Part shown: positions 46,701 to 54,200 of the stretch, in pieces
How the letters are laid out: each line of letters begins with the position of its first letter
Position numbering within the stretch: the first letter of the stretch is position 1
Assembly (NCBI RefSeq): GCF_900108395.1
Contig: NZ_FNXE01000015.1
Coordinates: forward strand, 9,791-63,990
DNA length: 54,200 bases
DNA from: Paenimyroides marinum
GTDB taxonomy: Bacteria; Bacteroidota; Bacteroidia; Flavobacteriales; Flavobacteriaceae
Direction: 5' to 3'
The notes under the pieces: model-generated
Told to the model about the DNA's origin: nothing
Database searches by the model: none
What the model saw: only the letters and a program-made list of their open reading frames with translations
Program-made: the position numbers and the translations under genes

Positions 46701-46729
46701 AAGCCAAACGTAATTCATCGGTAAAATAA
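43721..46729 (+). CDS. Large periplasmic tetratricopeptide-repeat protein
   Basis: A 1002-residue exported protein from ATG 43721 (signal peptide FLYLSFLLGGLSVQAQQ). Nearly the whole length is TPR or Sel1-like helix pairs, e.g. LYNEQQYAMAQILFDKA, YFTKKDYAKANTYLQQV, YSDANTHFKSCLSVVTD, NKAIETFNQLITDHPQS, VDQAIERFKKVVNDYPG. Many repeats have the 'YP(G/N/E)S' ending of the YbgF/BamD type that handle envelope components. It is followed, 100 bases on, by an outer-membrane beta-barrel protein. The pair probably works together at the outer membrane, but the function is not known. Confidence 0.88.
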   Translation: MRKANHFLYLSFLLGGLSVQAQQSYNYTKENKDFYDAVNLYNEQQYAMAQILFDKATIKNNNNEIQAESAYYSANCAIRLRQPGAEQKINQFIYDYPTSSKQAQAYIDVSNFYFSQGEYDESLRYAGKINETILSPADKDRMNFQIGYGYFTKKDYAKANTYLQQVDLDGKYGNQAKYYLGYISYANNDYAQANEYFANVESVEKYEERMGYYKADMQFKSGNFEKAIEEGLAQMPKSTEMEKSELSKIIGESYFNLKQYDKALPYLLDYEGKEGKLSNVDFYQLGYCYYQQKDYTKAVSEFNKIISGKDAVAQNAYYHLGESYLNLEQKTQALNAFKNASEMNFSAKIQEDAYANYAKLSYDIGNPYKSVPEVITDFLVKYPETPYKQELNDLLVDSYISTKNYQAALEVLESNRTPLNKAAYQKVTFYRGVEFFNEGKFSLANGMFNKSIAERQDNNFVARATYWRGESEYALNRFNDAYQTFTTFKQLPQAKNTPEYKNVDYNLGYAAYKLKNYSDANTHFKSCLSVVTDDAKKTDATLRLADGYFVTKQYWPAMEMYNSILKSNSAYKDYAAFQKAIAYGFVDKTPTKIEELQKFANTYKSSSLVDDAIYELGSTYANTNQTNKAIETFNQLITDHPQSNLISKAILRQGVVYVNANQVDQAIERFKKVVNDYPGSQDAIEAVQNARVAYLDSGRSNEFAAWVKNLDFVDISTAELENDVYTSAENQMAQNNSDAALKSLNDYISNYPNGLHATKAYFNVAEIYYGKNKVSEAKTNYENVLKRGKSEYTEQSLVRLSNIYLAEKDKANAQRVLGQLETNSSNDSNRLFAQSNLMKLAFDEGDMTTAAKYANILAANTKVDKRIKADATAISARVALKNNDMANTRKLYEQLNTIGTAELKAEALYYDAYFKNADKKYEASNKTVERLVKEYSAYKYYNAKGLVLLAKNFYQLKDSYQATYILESVIDNAAEFTDVVTEAQTELAKIKSEEAKRNSSVK

Positions 46730-46828
46730 ATTGTTATGAAATCGCCATTAACAAATTGTTTGTTGTAAACAAACACCAGTGAAGATAAAGCGATTCCATA
46801 TGATCAATAAAAAAATAAATATTTTCAT

Positions 46829-48568
46829 ATGAAAAAATACTTATTAAGTATCACTATAGTAGCTGCATTTTATGCCAATCAGGCAAATGCACAAGACGAT
46901 AAAAACAAAAATAATAATACAGTAGGAACAGAGGTTGTTAACGTAACGTCAGAATATCAGGCAACGTTAAACGATGCTTTTAAAATCAACGATAACCCAT
47001 TAATTGAAGACGAAGACATCAACCAGAAAAAAGAGGTAAAATACACCATTTTTTCTGTTCCGGTAGCTTCAACATTTGCACCGGCTAAAGGCGAGGCTGC
47101 AGCGGTTGATAACGATTCGCTGGCTAATTTTTACAATAATTATGCGTTGTTAGGTTATGGTAACTTTAACACCATTCGCGGAGAATTAGGTATTGTAGAG
47201 CAAATTGGATCTAAAAATATGTATATAGGCGGTTTGTTCAAACACCTTTCGTCAGACGGAGACAAAAATTTAGATGGCGTAGAACTCGAAAATTCTTACA
47301 GTAAATCAAATTTAGATTTTACTTTGGGGCAGTACAATGGAAACAATCAGTGGAGTACCCAGTTTGGTGCAATGATGTCTAAATACAACTGGTACGGAAC
47401 GCCATCTGATTTTTATGTGTCGAATTTTAACTTTGCTATGGTAGATCCGTTGCAAAAATACGGCGATGTTCATGTAGGAGCTTCTTACGAAAATTATACA
47501 GGTGCTTTTGAAAAAGCAGCTGTTTCCTACAAATATTTTTGGGACGATTACAGCAGTAAAGAAAGCAGATTTATCTTTGCACCAAAGTTTAATGTAGAAC
47601 TTCCTGAGCAAACAGTACACATAAATTTTGAAGCCGATTATTTAAATACTCAATTTGCTAATAATGGTATTGATAATAATCAAGATAAATATAGTTACTT
47701 AAATTTATCAGTTAACCCAAGTATTAAGTTTTTTGATACAGATTATTCCGTAGAATTAGGTGCTGGCTTAACCTATTCATTAGGTAAAATAAAGGGAGTG
47801 GAAGACAACGCACTGGTAATTTATCCAATGGTTAAGGCAAACTTTAATCTGGTTCCTGATATCGTTCAGGCGTATGCAGGAGCTGTTGGTGGCGTGAAAC
47901 AAAATTCGTATGCCGATTTAGCAGAAGAAAATCCGTTTGCAGCCCCTTCTTTAGAATTAAGACCCACACAAACAAAATTCGATCTTTATGCCGGAATGAA
48001 AGGGAAGCTGTATCACAATTTATCGTATAATGTACGTGTTAACTATAAAACCGAAGACGATAAGGCGATGTTTACCATTAATCAATATGATATAAATCAA
48101 CCCAACAAACAAGGCTATCAATACGGAAACTCGTTTGGTTTAATTTATGATAAAGTAAACACGTTGAGTTTATTCGGAGAGTTGAACTTTGATTTTTCAG
48201 ATAAAGCAAAAATCGGAATTTCGGGCGAATACAATAATTACAGTGTAGAAGATTACGAAAATGCATTTCATTTGCCACAAGGAAAAATCAATTTAAATGT
48301 ATTGTATAATTTTACCAATCAATGGTTTGCAAATGCCGATTTAGGATACGTGGGACAACGTTATGAGTTTGGTGGCGGAACGGTTAATGATTTGAAATTA
48401 GGCGATTATTATGATTTAAATCTTACCGTAGGTTACAGACCCACAGCTCAGTGGACAGTGTTCTTAAAAGGTATGAATTTAGTCAATGAAAATTACTATC
48501 GTTTCAATCAATACCGTGTACAAGGTTTACAGATTTTAGGCGGAGCAATGTATAAGTTTGATTTTTAA
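46829..48568 (+). CDS. Outer-membrane beta-barrel protein of the TonB-receptor type, without plug
   Basis: A 579-residue protein: signal peptide (LLSITIVAAFYANQANAQ), a short N-terminal region (about 20-95, VGTEVVNVTSEYQATLNDAF) and then many amphipathic strands to a C-terminal aromatic residue (QILGGAMYKFDF). The final strands (WTVFLKGMNLVNENYYRFN and YRVQGLQILGGAMYKF) look like those of TonB-dependent receptors, but no full plug domain or carboxypeptidase-like domain is seen. At 579 residues it is short for such receptors. It follows the large TPR gene and is probably in the same transcription unit. Confidence 0.8.
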   Translation: MKKYLLSITIVAAFYANQANAQDDKNKNNNTVGTEVVNVTSEYQATLNDAFKINDNPLIEDEDINQKKEVKYTIFSVPVASTFAPAKGEAAAVDNDSLANFYNNYALLGYGNFNTIRGELGIVEQIGSKNMYIGGLFKHLSSDGDKNLDGVELENSYSKSNLDFTLGQYNGNNQWSTQFGAMMSKYNWYGTPSDFYVSNFNFAMVDPLQKYGDVHVGASYENYTGAFEKAAVSYKYFWDDYSSKESRFIFAPKFNVELPEQTVHINFEADYLNTQFANNGIDNNQDKYSYLNLSVNPSIKFFDTDYSVELGAGLTYSLGKIKGVEDNALVIYPMVKANFNLVPDIVQAYAGAVGGVKQNSYADLAEENPFAAPSLELRPTQTKFDLYAGMKGKLYHNLSYNVRVNYKTEDDKAMFTINQYDINQPNKQGYQYGNSFGLIYDKVNTLSLFGELNFDFSDKAKIGISGEYNNYSVEDYENAFHLPQGKINLNVLYNFTNQWFANADLGYVGQRYEFGGGTVNDLKLGDYYDLNLTVGYRPTAQWTVFLKGMNLVNENYYRFNQYRVQGLQILGGAMYKFDF

Positions 48569-48680
48569 AACAATAAAAAACTCCGAAGATGATTGTCCCA
48601 ATAAGTTATAACGATACCAAAGATTTTGTATAATTAACTTTCTTGAATATTAAAGTATCTAAAAAATAGTTTCATCTCAT

Positions 48681-48710
48681 AACAAAATCGGGTTTCAGCC
48701 CGATTTTGTT
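48681..48710. terminator. Bidirectional terminator between the barrel protein and glutathione peroxidase genes
   Basis: AACAAAATCGGG and CCCGATTTTGTT pair perfectly around a 6-base loop between convergent genes. Confidence 0.8.
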
Positions 48711-48725
48711 TAAATGAAAATTAAT

Positions 48726-49337
48726 CTATTTCCCTTCAATCCAATCTATAATTTCTTTAGCATCTGGTAAAACCCGCGGACTGATTACTTTATCAATGGT
48801 TCCGTCTTCGTTGATTAAGAATTTTTGAAAATTCCATTCAATATCAAAATCATCAATTTGGTTGTGTGATTTTTCTGTTAAGTATTGGTATAACGGGTGT
48901 TTTTCTTTTCCTTTTACTACAATTTTTGCCATCATTGGAAAAGTTACACCATAATTCAATTTACAAAACTCTGCGATTTCTTCATTGCTTCCCGGATCCT
49001 GGCTCATAAAATCATTTGTGGGAAATCCGATGATTACAAAATTTTGATCTTTATATTTTTGATATAAGGCTTCTAACTGTTCAAATTGCGGAGTTAATCC
49101 GCATTTAGAAGCGGTATTTACAATTAAAACCTTTTTGCCTTTTAAACTTGATAAATCAAAAGTTTCTCCGGTAATGGTTTCTACTTTAAAATCGTAAATT
49201 GTTTTATTGTTTTCCATATCTGTTATCTTGTTTTTTGTTGTTTCGTCTACCGTATAAATTTTTTTGCCGCCAAAACAGGCAAACATAAAAAGGGAACTTA
49301 CCGATAATAAAATATTTCTCATTGTTGTTGTTTTCAT
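48726..49337 (-). CDS. Glutathione peroxidase-like lipoprotein
   Basis: A 203-residue thiol peroxidase from ATG 49337 (Met at 49322 is also possible). The N-terminus is a lipoprotein signal (SVSSLFMFAC, lipid on Cys21). The Gpx domain has the Cys-type active site VNTASKCGLTPQ (Cys79) and EWNFQKFLI. The usual FPCNQF block is FPTNDF, so the catalytic Gln is Asp109 and the Cys in that block is Thr. Probably anchored in the envelope, reducing peroxides with thioredoxin-like donors. Confidence 0.9.
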   Translation of the reverse strand: MKTTTMRNILLSVSSLFMFACFGGKKIYTVDETTKNKITDMENNKTIYDFKVETITGETFDLSSLKGKKVLIVNTASKCGLTPQFEQLEALYQKYKDQNFVIIGFPTNDFMSQDPGSNEEIAEFCKLNYGVTFPMMAKIVVKGKEKHPLYQYLTEKSHNQIDDFDIEWNFQKFLINEDGTIDKVISPRVLPDAKEIIDWIEGK

Positions 49338-49363
49338 AATCAAACGTTTTGTTAAAGATAAAA

Positions 49364-49389
49364 AAAGCTCCCGAATTTTCGGAAGCTTT
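49364..49389 (-). terminator. Terminator after ccsBA
   Basis: AAAGCTCCCGAA and TTCGGAAGCTTT pair with one mismatch around TT. On the minus strand it is followed by a T run. Confidence 0.7.
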
Positions 49390-49393
49390 GTTG

Positions 49394-52300
49394 TTATTTC
49401 TTATAGTATTTTTTGTATTTAAAATAAGCCGGAATTGCAAGTAATGTAATGCAAGCAACCGAAATCCATACAAAAGAAGGTGTGACCACCTGATCTCCTT
49501 TGGCATATGAATGCAAACCAGTTAGGTAAAAATTTACTCCAAAATAGGTCATCATAATGCTGTAAAAGGCAAGAACAGAAATCAAATTGTAAATCCATAA
49601 GCCGCGTAATGCAGGAACAAATCGCATGTGAATTACAAAGGCATACACCATAATTGAAATCAAAGCCCAGGTTTCTTTAGGATCCCAACCCCAATAACGT
49701 CCCCAGCTTTCGTTTGCCCATTGACCACCTAAAAAGTTTCCAATGGTAAGCATAACCAAACCTACGGTTAACGCCATTTCGTTAATATAAGTAATTTCTT
49801 TTAAATTTAATTCCATTTTAGCTTTGTTCTTCTTAGTCGTAAAGATCATTAAGAACAATGCTACGAGTCCTAAAATCATTCCCAAAGTAAAGGGACCGTA
49901 ACTTGCTACGATAATAGCAACGTGAATCATTAACCAATACGAATCAAGTACGGGTTGTAAGTTACCTATCGAAGGATCCATCCAGTTCCAATGTGCAATC
50001 ATTAAAATCATACCGGCAACAAAAGCGGTTGATGCAATGGTTAGCTCTGATTTTTTTCCGAATACCAATCCAAACAACATAGTTGCCCAACCTACATAAA
50101 TCATTGATTCATAAGCATCGGACCACGGTGCGTGTCCGGAAACATACCAACGAGCAATTAAACCTGCCGTATGTAGTGCAAAAAGCAAAATATTGATGCC
50201 GATAAAAACCTTGGTAACCGCTTTAAGTGTTTTGTTGTCTTTAAAAATACGAACGATGACAACAACGAAAAGCAATACAGAAACATACATATAATACGAA
50301 AACAGTTTTTTAAAGATGTCGTATTTGTTGTATAAAATTTCGGCTTTAATTTTCTTTTCAGAAGGCATTACGTTGCTTCCTTGTAATTTTTGAAAGTTTT
50401 TTATTGAAGTTAAAAGCTCATTTGAAGTGTCAAAATTCTTTGTTTCGATTGAATTTAAAAGAGAAGCAGTGTACATTGGCAGAATGTTTTTCATATAGAT
50501 GAAAGCAGAATCTGTTTCTTGCATTCCGGCTTCATTCAATTCTAAATACGAAACCCATTTGTTATTTTCATGTCCGGGAATAGGGAAAATCTTTAAAATT
50601 TTTCCGCTGATTGCTGAATATAACAGATTAACTTTTTCGTCGGCTGCAATAAAATCTTTTTGAAACTGATCTTTAACTGCCGCCTGATAAGCTTCGTCTA
50701 AATATTGATCCAACTTGTAATTTCCTTTATCATCAAAGAAATCTGCCAATGCAGCAAATTTAGCATCATTAGCAATTCCGATAACTGAATGGATACTGTC
50801 GTTTCCTTTTTTAAGATTGATTATTGGTACGTGGTACCACAATTGCGGAAATTGTGTGATAGACAACATTACCTGATCAGAATCCATACCGCGGAAATGG
50901 TCATCTTTACTTACTTTACGCAATAATTCAGACGAAAACGTATTAATAGGTTTCATACGTCCGTTATAATCCTGAATAATGATCGAGCCAAACAAATCGG
51001 CATGTTCTTGCGATACGGTTGTTTTAATTAACAAAGTATCAATTTGTTCCGCTGTTGGTTTGTTGTGCTGGTGCTGTGCTGTTGCTGAAACCAATCCAAA
51101 TAATAACGCAATGGTTGTTAAGGCTGCTTTTTTGTTTCGTACTTTATTCAGTTTTTTTCTTAAATCGTTAAAACGGGTGTTTTTAGTAAATAAAATGCAC
51201 AACATAGCAATATATAATAAGGTATAACCAATATAGGTAATCCAGGTGCCCCAAAAATCGTGGCTTACGGATAAATGGGTTCCTAATTCGTCAGGATCGT
51301 AAGAAGCCTGAAAAAATCGGTATCCTTTATGGTCTAAAACGTGGTTCATATAAATGCGGTAATCAAATGTCTGATTCGGATCAATAACCGTTACTTTGCT
51401 TTCAAATGAAGAATAACTTTTTTCGGTTCCCGGACGTTTTTCTGCAATGAAATCGTTTAGTTTTATCTGGAAAGGCGTAGTATAAACTTTTGATCCATAT
51501 ATGAACGTAAATTCTAAATCACCTAATTTAAATGATTGAGGGATACCCATTTGTCCTTTTGATCCCATTAAAGTTATTTCTTCTTCCTGGCCTTGGGAAC
51601 GGACAGTTAAAACCAACGCATCGGTAGAATTTTTTGCTTTAAAATCTCCGTTCGATTTTAATACTTTTTTACCCTTCATTGGTCTGTCCATTACAAACTG
51701 AACACCCTCTAAATCGTACATAGAACGATAGTTTAACGGAGTGGTTGAATTGGCTTCAACTTCACCTTTTGCCTGCGTTGCCATCACCATATAATTTCCT
51801 GCAAATGGAGTGTTGATTTGCATTTCGCCGTTTTCATCGGTAAAAAAATTCACAGCACCTTCGGCTTGTTGATTGTACGAATACAAAATGCCGTGGATGC
51901 TTTCAATAGTTCCTTCTTCAATAAAATGTTCGTGGCGTTCGCCGTGGCTCGATTCTACTAATTTTAAATAACTTTTCCCATCGGGTGTTTCCTCAAATAT
52001 TTCTTCGGCACCCATAATAAAGTCTTTAAACTCTACTTCAAACGGAATGTTGTTAAAGTCTTTTTTTAATTTAAAATGATTGGATGCAAAGTTGCTGATA
52101 AAATTATCCTGGTCTAAAGCAGCCGAGAAAAAACGCTGGTCTTCAAAAGTACGGCGTTTCATTTCCCCGTCATATTCCCCATCAACCATAAATGATAAAA
52201 ACGTTTTATCGGAATAAAACTGGTTAACGGTTTCGCCTTCGCGTATAGGCATCATTCCTTCAAAACTGATATATCTTGTAACAAACGCACCAACTAATAT

Positions 52301-52561
52301 CAAAATAAAAGAAAGGTGTAGAATAAGAGTATCTAACTTTTTTTTGCTGAACAACTTATACCTTTTAATATTGCCAATAAAGTTAAAAACAAAAATCAGC
52401 ATAATTGCCTCAAACCATTTGGTGTTGTAAACTAAAATTCGTGCTGTGTCGGTGTTGTATTCATTTTCTATAAAAGTTGCAATACCCATAACGGCAGCAA
52501 AAACAATGAATAGAACAGCCATTAACTTTGTAGATGACAAAAACGATATAATTTTGCTCAT
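49394..52561 (-). CDS. ccsA: Fused cytochrome c biogenesis protein CcsBA (ResB-CcsA)
   Basis: A 1055-residue system II cytochrome c synthetase from ATG 52561 (an earlier in-frame codon at 52594 lies on top of a -7 box). The N-terminal ResB/CcsB half has helices near 7-30, 45-62 and 70-90 and a large periplasmic domain, then helices about 420-445. The C-terminal CcsA half begins about 740 and carries the WWD heme-handling motif ESWGRYWGWDPKETWAL (about 950-966). It delivers heme to apocytochromes c in the periplasm. The fused form and length are standard in Bacteroidota. Confidence 0.94.
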   Translation of the reverse strand: MSKIISFLSSTKLMAVLFIVFAAVMGIATFIENEYNTDTARILVYNTKWFEAIMLIFVFNFIGNIKRYKLFSKKKLDTLILHLSFILILVGAFVTRYISFEGMMPIREGETVNQFYSDKTFLSFMVDGEYDGEMKRRTFEDQRFFSAALDQDNFISNFASNHFKLKKDFNNIPFEVEFKDFIMGAEEIFEETPDGKSYLKLVESSHGERHEHFIEEGTIESIHGILYSYNQQAEGAVNFFTDENGEMQINTPFAGNYMVMATQAKGEVEANSTTPLNYRSMYDLEGVQFVMDRPMKGKKVLKSNGDFKAKNSTDALVLTVRSQGQEEEITLMGSKGQMGIPQSFKLGDLEFTFIYGSKVYTTPFQIKLNDFIAEKRPGTEKSYSSFESKVTVIDPNQTFDYRIYMNHVLDHKGYRFFQASYDPDELGTHLSVSHDFWGTWITYIGYTLLYIAMLCILFTKNTRFNDLRKKLNKVRNKKAALTTIALLFGLVSATAQHQHNKPTAEQIDTLLIKTTVSQEHADLFGSIIIQDYNGRMKPINTFSSELLRKVSKDDHFRGMDSDQVMLSITQFPQLWYHVPIINLKKGNDSIHSVIGIANDAKFAALADFFDDKGNYKLDQYLDEAYQAAVKDQFQKDFIAADEKVNLLYSAISGKILKIFPIPGHENNKWVSYLELNEAGMQETDSAFIYMKNILPMYTASLLNSIETKNFDTSNELLTSIKNFQKLQGSNVMPSEKKIKAEILYNKYDIFKKLFSYYMYVSVLLFVVVIVRIFKDNKTLKAVTKVFIGINILLFALHTAGLIARWYVSGHAPWSDAYESMIYVGWATMLFGLVFGKKSELTIASTAFVAGMILMIAHWNWMDPSIGNLQPVLDSYWLMIHVAIIVASYGPFTLGMILGLVALFLMIFTTKKNKAKMELNLKEITYINEMALTVGLVMLTIGNFLGGQWANESWGRYWGWDPKETWALISIMVYAFVIHMRFVPALRGLWIYNLISVLAFYSIMMTYFGVNFYLTGLHSYAKGDQVVTPSFVWISVACITLLAIPAYFKYKKYYKK

Positions 52562-52593
52562 AGTAAATAGTTGTTGTGTTCTTAGAAATTGCA

Positions 52594-52686
52594 CAAAAAT
52601 ACTTAAATTAAATGGGGCAGTCAGTATTTTAACTTTATTTAAACAAATAAAAAATCATTGTGATTTCATAGAAAAAACTAAATTTG
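52594..52686. promoter_or_regulatory. Divergent promoter region of ccsBA and the aminotransferase
   Basis: For the aminotransferase, TTG (52658-52660), an 18-base spacer and TAAATTTG (52679-52686) form the best promoter match in the window, 25 bases before the ATG. For ccsBA, TATTTTTG on the minus strand (52601-52594) is a -7 match 32 bases before its ATG. Confidence 0.75.
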
Positions 52687-52711
52687 TATTTTATTTAAAA
52701 ATGATAGAATA

Positions 52712-53902
52712 ATGCCTAAAATTTCACATAAAGGCGTGCAAATGCCTGAATCACCAATACGTAAATTGGTTCCTTTTGCTGAAACAGCAAAGAAAAAAGG
52801 GAATAAAGTGTATCATTTGAATATTGGTCAGCCCGATATTAAAACGCCTGAAGTAGCTTTAAGCGCGGTTAAAAATGCCGATATTACGGTTTTAGAATAC
52901 AGCCATTCTGCCGGATTTGATTCGTACCGCGAAAAATTGGCGCATTATTATCAAAATCAGGGGTTGCCAATTAATAAAGAAGACATTATTATTACCACAG
53001 GTGGCTCTGAAGCATTGATTTTTGCCATGGGATCTACAATGGACGAAGGTGATGAAATCATTATTCCGGAACCTTTCTATGCAAACTACAACGGATTTTC
53101 TACTCAAAACGGAGTAAAAGTTGTTCCGGTGATGTCGGGAATTGAAAGCGGATTTGCTTTACCACCTGTCGCCGATTTTGAAAAATTGATTACCCCAAAA
53201 ACAAAAGCTATTTTAATTTGTAATCCGGGAAACCCAACAGGATATTTATACAGCAAAGAAGAAATTCAACAGTTGGCTGCATTGGTAAAAAAACACGATT
53301 TGTTTTTAATTGCCGATGAAGTGTACCGCGAATTTGTGTATGATGGATATGAGCATTTTTCGGTAATGAATGAAGAAAGCATTGCTGAAAACGCCATCAT
53401 GATTGATTCAGTTTCAAAACGCTTTAGTATGTGTGGAGCACGTATTGGGTGTATCGTTTCTAAAAATAAAGAATTAATGGCAACGGCAATGAAATTTGCA
53501 CAGGCACGTTTATCACCGCCAACCTATGCTCAAATTGCATCTGAAGCGGCTTTAGACACTCCACAATCTTATTTTGATGATGTGATCACCGAGTATAAAG
53601 ACCGCAGAGAAACATTGGTTAACGGTTTAAATAAAATTGATGGTGTTCAGGTTTCAATGCCAAAAGGTGCATTTTATTGCATCGCTAAACTGCCGGTAGA
53701 AAACGCAGAGGATTTTGCCAAATGGCTATTAGAATCGTATGATTTGAACGGCGAAACGGTTATGGTCGCACCTGCAGCCGGTTTCTATTCAACCCCAGGT
53801 GTTGGTTTAAACGAAGTGCGTTTAGCTTATGTATTGAATAAAGAAGATTTAATAAAATCGACCGAAATTATTAAAGAAGCACTGAAGGTGTATAATAACT
53901 AA
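52712..53902 (+). CDS. PLP-dependent class I/II aminotransferase (aspartate-type)
   Basis: A 396-residue fold-type I aminotransferase. YHLNIGQPDIKTP at the N-terminus, ITTGGSEALIFAMG, LICNPGNPTGYLYSKEE (Asn-Pro-x-Asn/Gly PLP region), ADEVYREFVYDG (Asp and Tyr contacts), the Schiff-base Lys in DSVSKRFSMCGARIG (about 235), and the carboxylate-binding Arg near EVRLAYVL. Substrate could be aspartate, aromatic amino acids or another; no neighbour decides it. An insertion sequence begins 5 bases after its stop. Confidence 0.92.
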   Translation: MPKISHKGVQMPESPIRKLVPFAETAKKKGNKVYHLNIGQPDIKTPEVALSAVKNADITVLEYSHSAGFDSYREKLAHYYQNQGLPINKEDIIITTGGSEALIFAMGSTMDEGDEIIIPEPFYANYNGFSTQNGVKVVPVMSGIESGFALPPVADFEKLITPKTKAILICNPGNPTGYLYSKEEIQQLAALVKKHDLFLIADEVYREFVYDGYEHFSVMNEESIAENAIMIDSVSKRFSMCGARIGCIVSKNKELMATAMKFAQARLSPPTYAQIASEAALDTPQSYFDDVITEYKDRRETLVNGLNKIDGVQVSMPKGAFYCIAKLPVENAEDFAKWLLESYDLNGETVMVAPAAGFYSTPGVGLNEVRLAYVLNKEDLIKSTEIIKEALKVYNN

Positions 53903-53934
53903 AAAAAGAGGCTGTCTAAAAAGTCACAAAACGC

Positions 53935-53962
53935 AAAAATCCCGAAAATTTTCGGGATTTTT
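53935..53962. terminator. Palindromic terminator inside the IS left end
   Basis: AAAAATCCCGAAAA and TTTTCGGGATTTTT form a perfect 28-base palindrome followed by a further T run. It can terminate the upstream aminotransferase transcript and insulate the transposase gene. Confidence 0.7.
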
Positions 53963-54001
53963 TTTGTGTTTATACACTCAAAATATGTATCTTGAGCTCG
54001 T

Positions 54002-54200
54002 ATGATAAACAAGTCAAAAATACGCTTTAAGTCGCTACCAGCCAATAGTCCAAGTCTTTTTTCTGAAGATATTTTTAATAAAATTCCTCAAAACCATCCC
54101 GTTCGATTGGTTAACGAAGTAGTCAACCAATTAAATATGGATGCTTTAATTGAGCAATACAAAGGCGGAGGTACCAGTAGTTACCACCCACGAATGTTGG
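54002..54200 (+). CDS. IS1182-like transposase, N-terminal 66 residues
   Basis: The frame starts MINKSKIRFKSLPANSPSLF and continues DIFNKIPQNHPVRLVNEVVN, then YKGGGTSSYHPRML, cut at the edge. This is the N-terminal DUF772-type region of IS1182/IS5-like transposases (HPVRLVNEVV and GxSSYHPRML are diagnostic). The catalytic DDE residues lie outside the window. Confidence 0.88.
   Translation, partial: MINKSKIRFKSLPANSPSLFSEDIFNKIPQNHPVRLVNEVVNQLNMDALIEQYKGGGTSSYHPRML

Larger units (their letters stand above)
53908..54200 (+). mobile_element. Left end of an IS1182-like insertion sequence (cut by the window edge)
   Basis: It starts GAGGCTGTCTAAAAAGTCA, typical of IS1182-family ends. A 28-bp perfect palindrome at 53935-53962 (arms AAAAATCCCGAAAA/TTTTCGGGATTTTT) follows, and then a transposase reading frame. 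The palindrome looks like a terminator that would stop readthrough from the aminotransferase into the transposase. The right end is outside the window, so completeness is unknown. Confidence 0.8.

Noticed and set aside
46760..46785. Short hairpin GTTTGTT-GTA-AACAAAC between the TPR and barrel genes
   Set aside because: Only 7 bp, AT-rich and with no T tract; not convincing as a terminator or operator.

Overview
The window looks like a chromosomal segment of a low-GC member of the Flavobacteriales, probably Flavobacteriaceae. The support is: two secreted proteins with a C-terminal type IX secretion (T9SS) sorting domain, a fused CcsA/ResB cytochrome c maturation protein, MenA and MenC of menaquinone synthesis, repeated Bacteroidota-type promoter boxes (TAnnTTTG, sometimes with a TTG about 19 bases upstream), and almost no Shine-Dalgarno sequences. 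I see no tRNA, rRNA, CRISPR array or replication origin. No gene-free stretch exceeds about 260 bases.

Left accessory block (1-7930, all on the minus strand). Read in the direction of transcription, it runs from the 3' end of mnmE: a decayed AlbA/ATPase-type regulator, hsdM, hsdS, a SIR2-HerA anti-phage pair, an AbiEi-like (DUF6088) protein without a toxin, and a RAYT (REP-associated transposase) cut by the window edge. The hsdR expected after hsdS is absent here. Instead, two short copies of an hsdR-like 5' end flank the AbiEi-like gene, which suggests stepwise insertion of defence cargo at the hsdR start. The AbiEi-like gene has a perfect 15+15 bp palindrome over its promoter.

Core block 1 (7960-21308). 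mnmE, a tandem universal stress protein, a pyrC-like / DUF4870 / esterase operon on minus, gyrA overlapped by a TPR protein, a pair of bacterial PH-domain membrane proteins overlapped by an alpha/beta hydrolase, menA, and a UPF0173 metallo-hydrolase. The GyrA has Lys at the position equivalent to E. coli Ser83. The dihydroorotase-like protein lacks the HxH metal motif.

Core block 2 (21520-38500). Two AT-rich unknown genes sit beside a MITE-like repeat between the hydrolase and menC. Then come a small membrane protein resembling only the C-terminal part of cytochrome oxidase subunit I, rlmF, a LysM protein with a periplasmic-binding-like domain, an OsmC protein, a DUF3820 protein, a T9SS cargo protein, pyrG-yidC, small secreted proteins, mnmA, a lipoprotein, an NMO-family flavoprotein and acs.

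Right block (38590-54200). A GbsR-type regulator with two paralogous small membrane proteins and a palindrome over its own promoter, a HAD phosphatase divergent from an RsmB-like methyltransferase, secreted endonuclease I, a DUF2007 protein, a large TPR protein paired with an outer-membrane beta-barrel protein, a glutathione peroxidase-like lipoprotein, CcsBA divergent from an aminotransferase, and the left end of an IS1182-like insertion sequence. Palindromic repeats at 19626, 21317 and 39994 form one family. The last of these has terminal inverted repeats that resemble the left end of the IS1182-like element at 53908.
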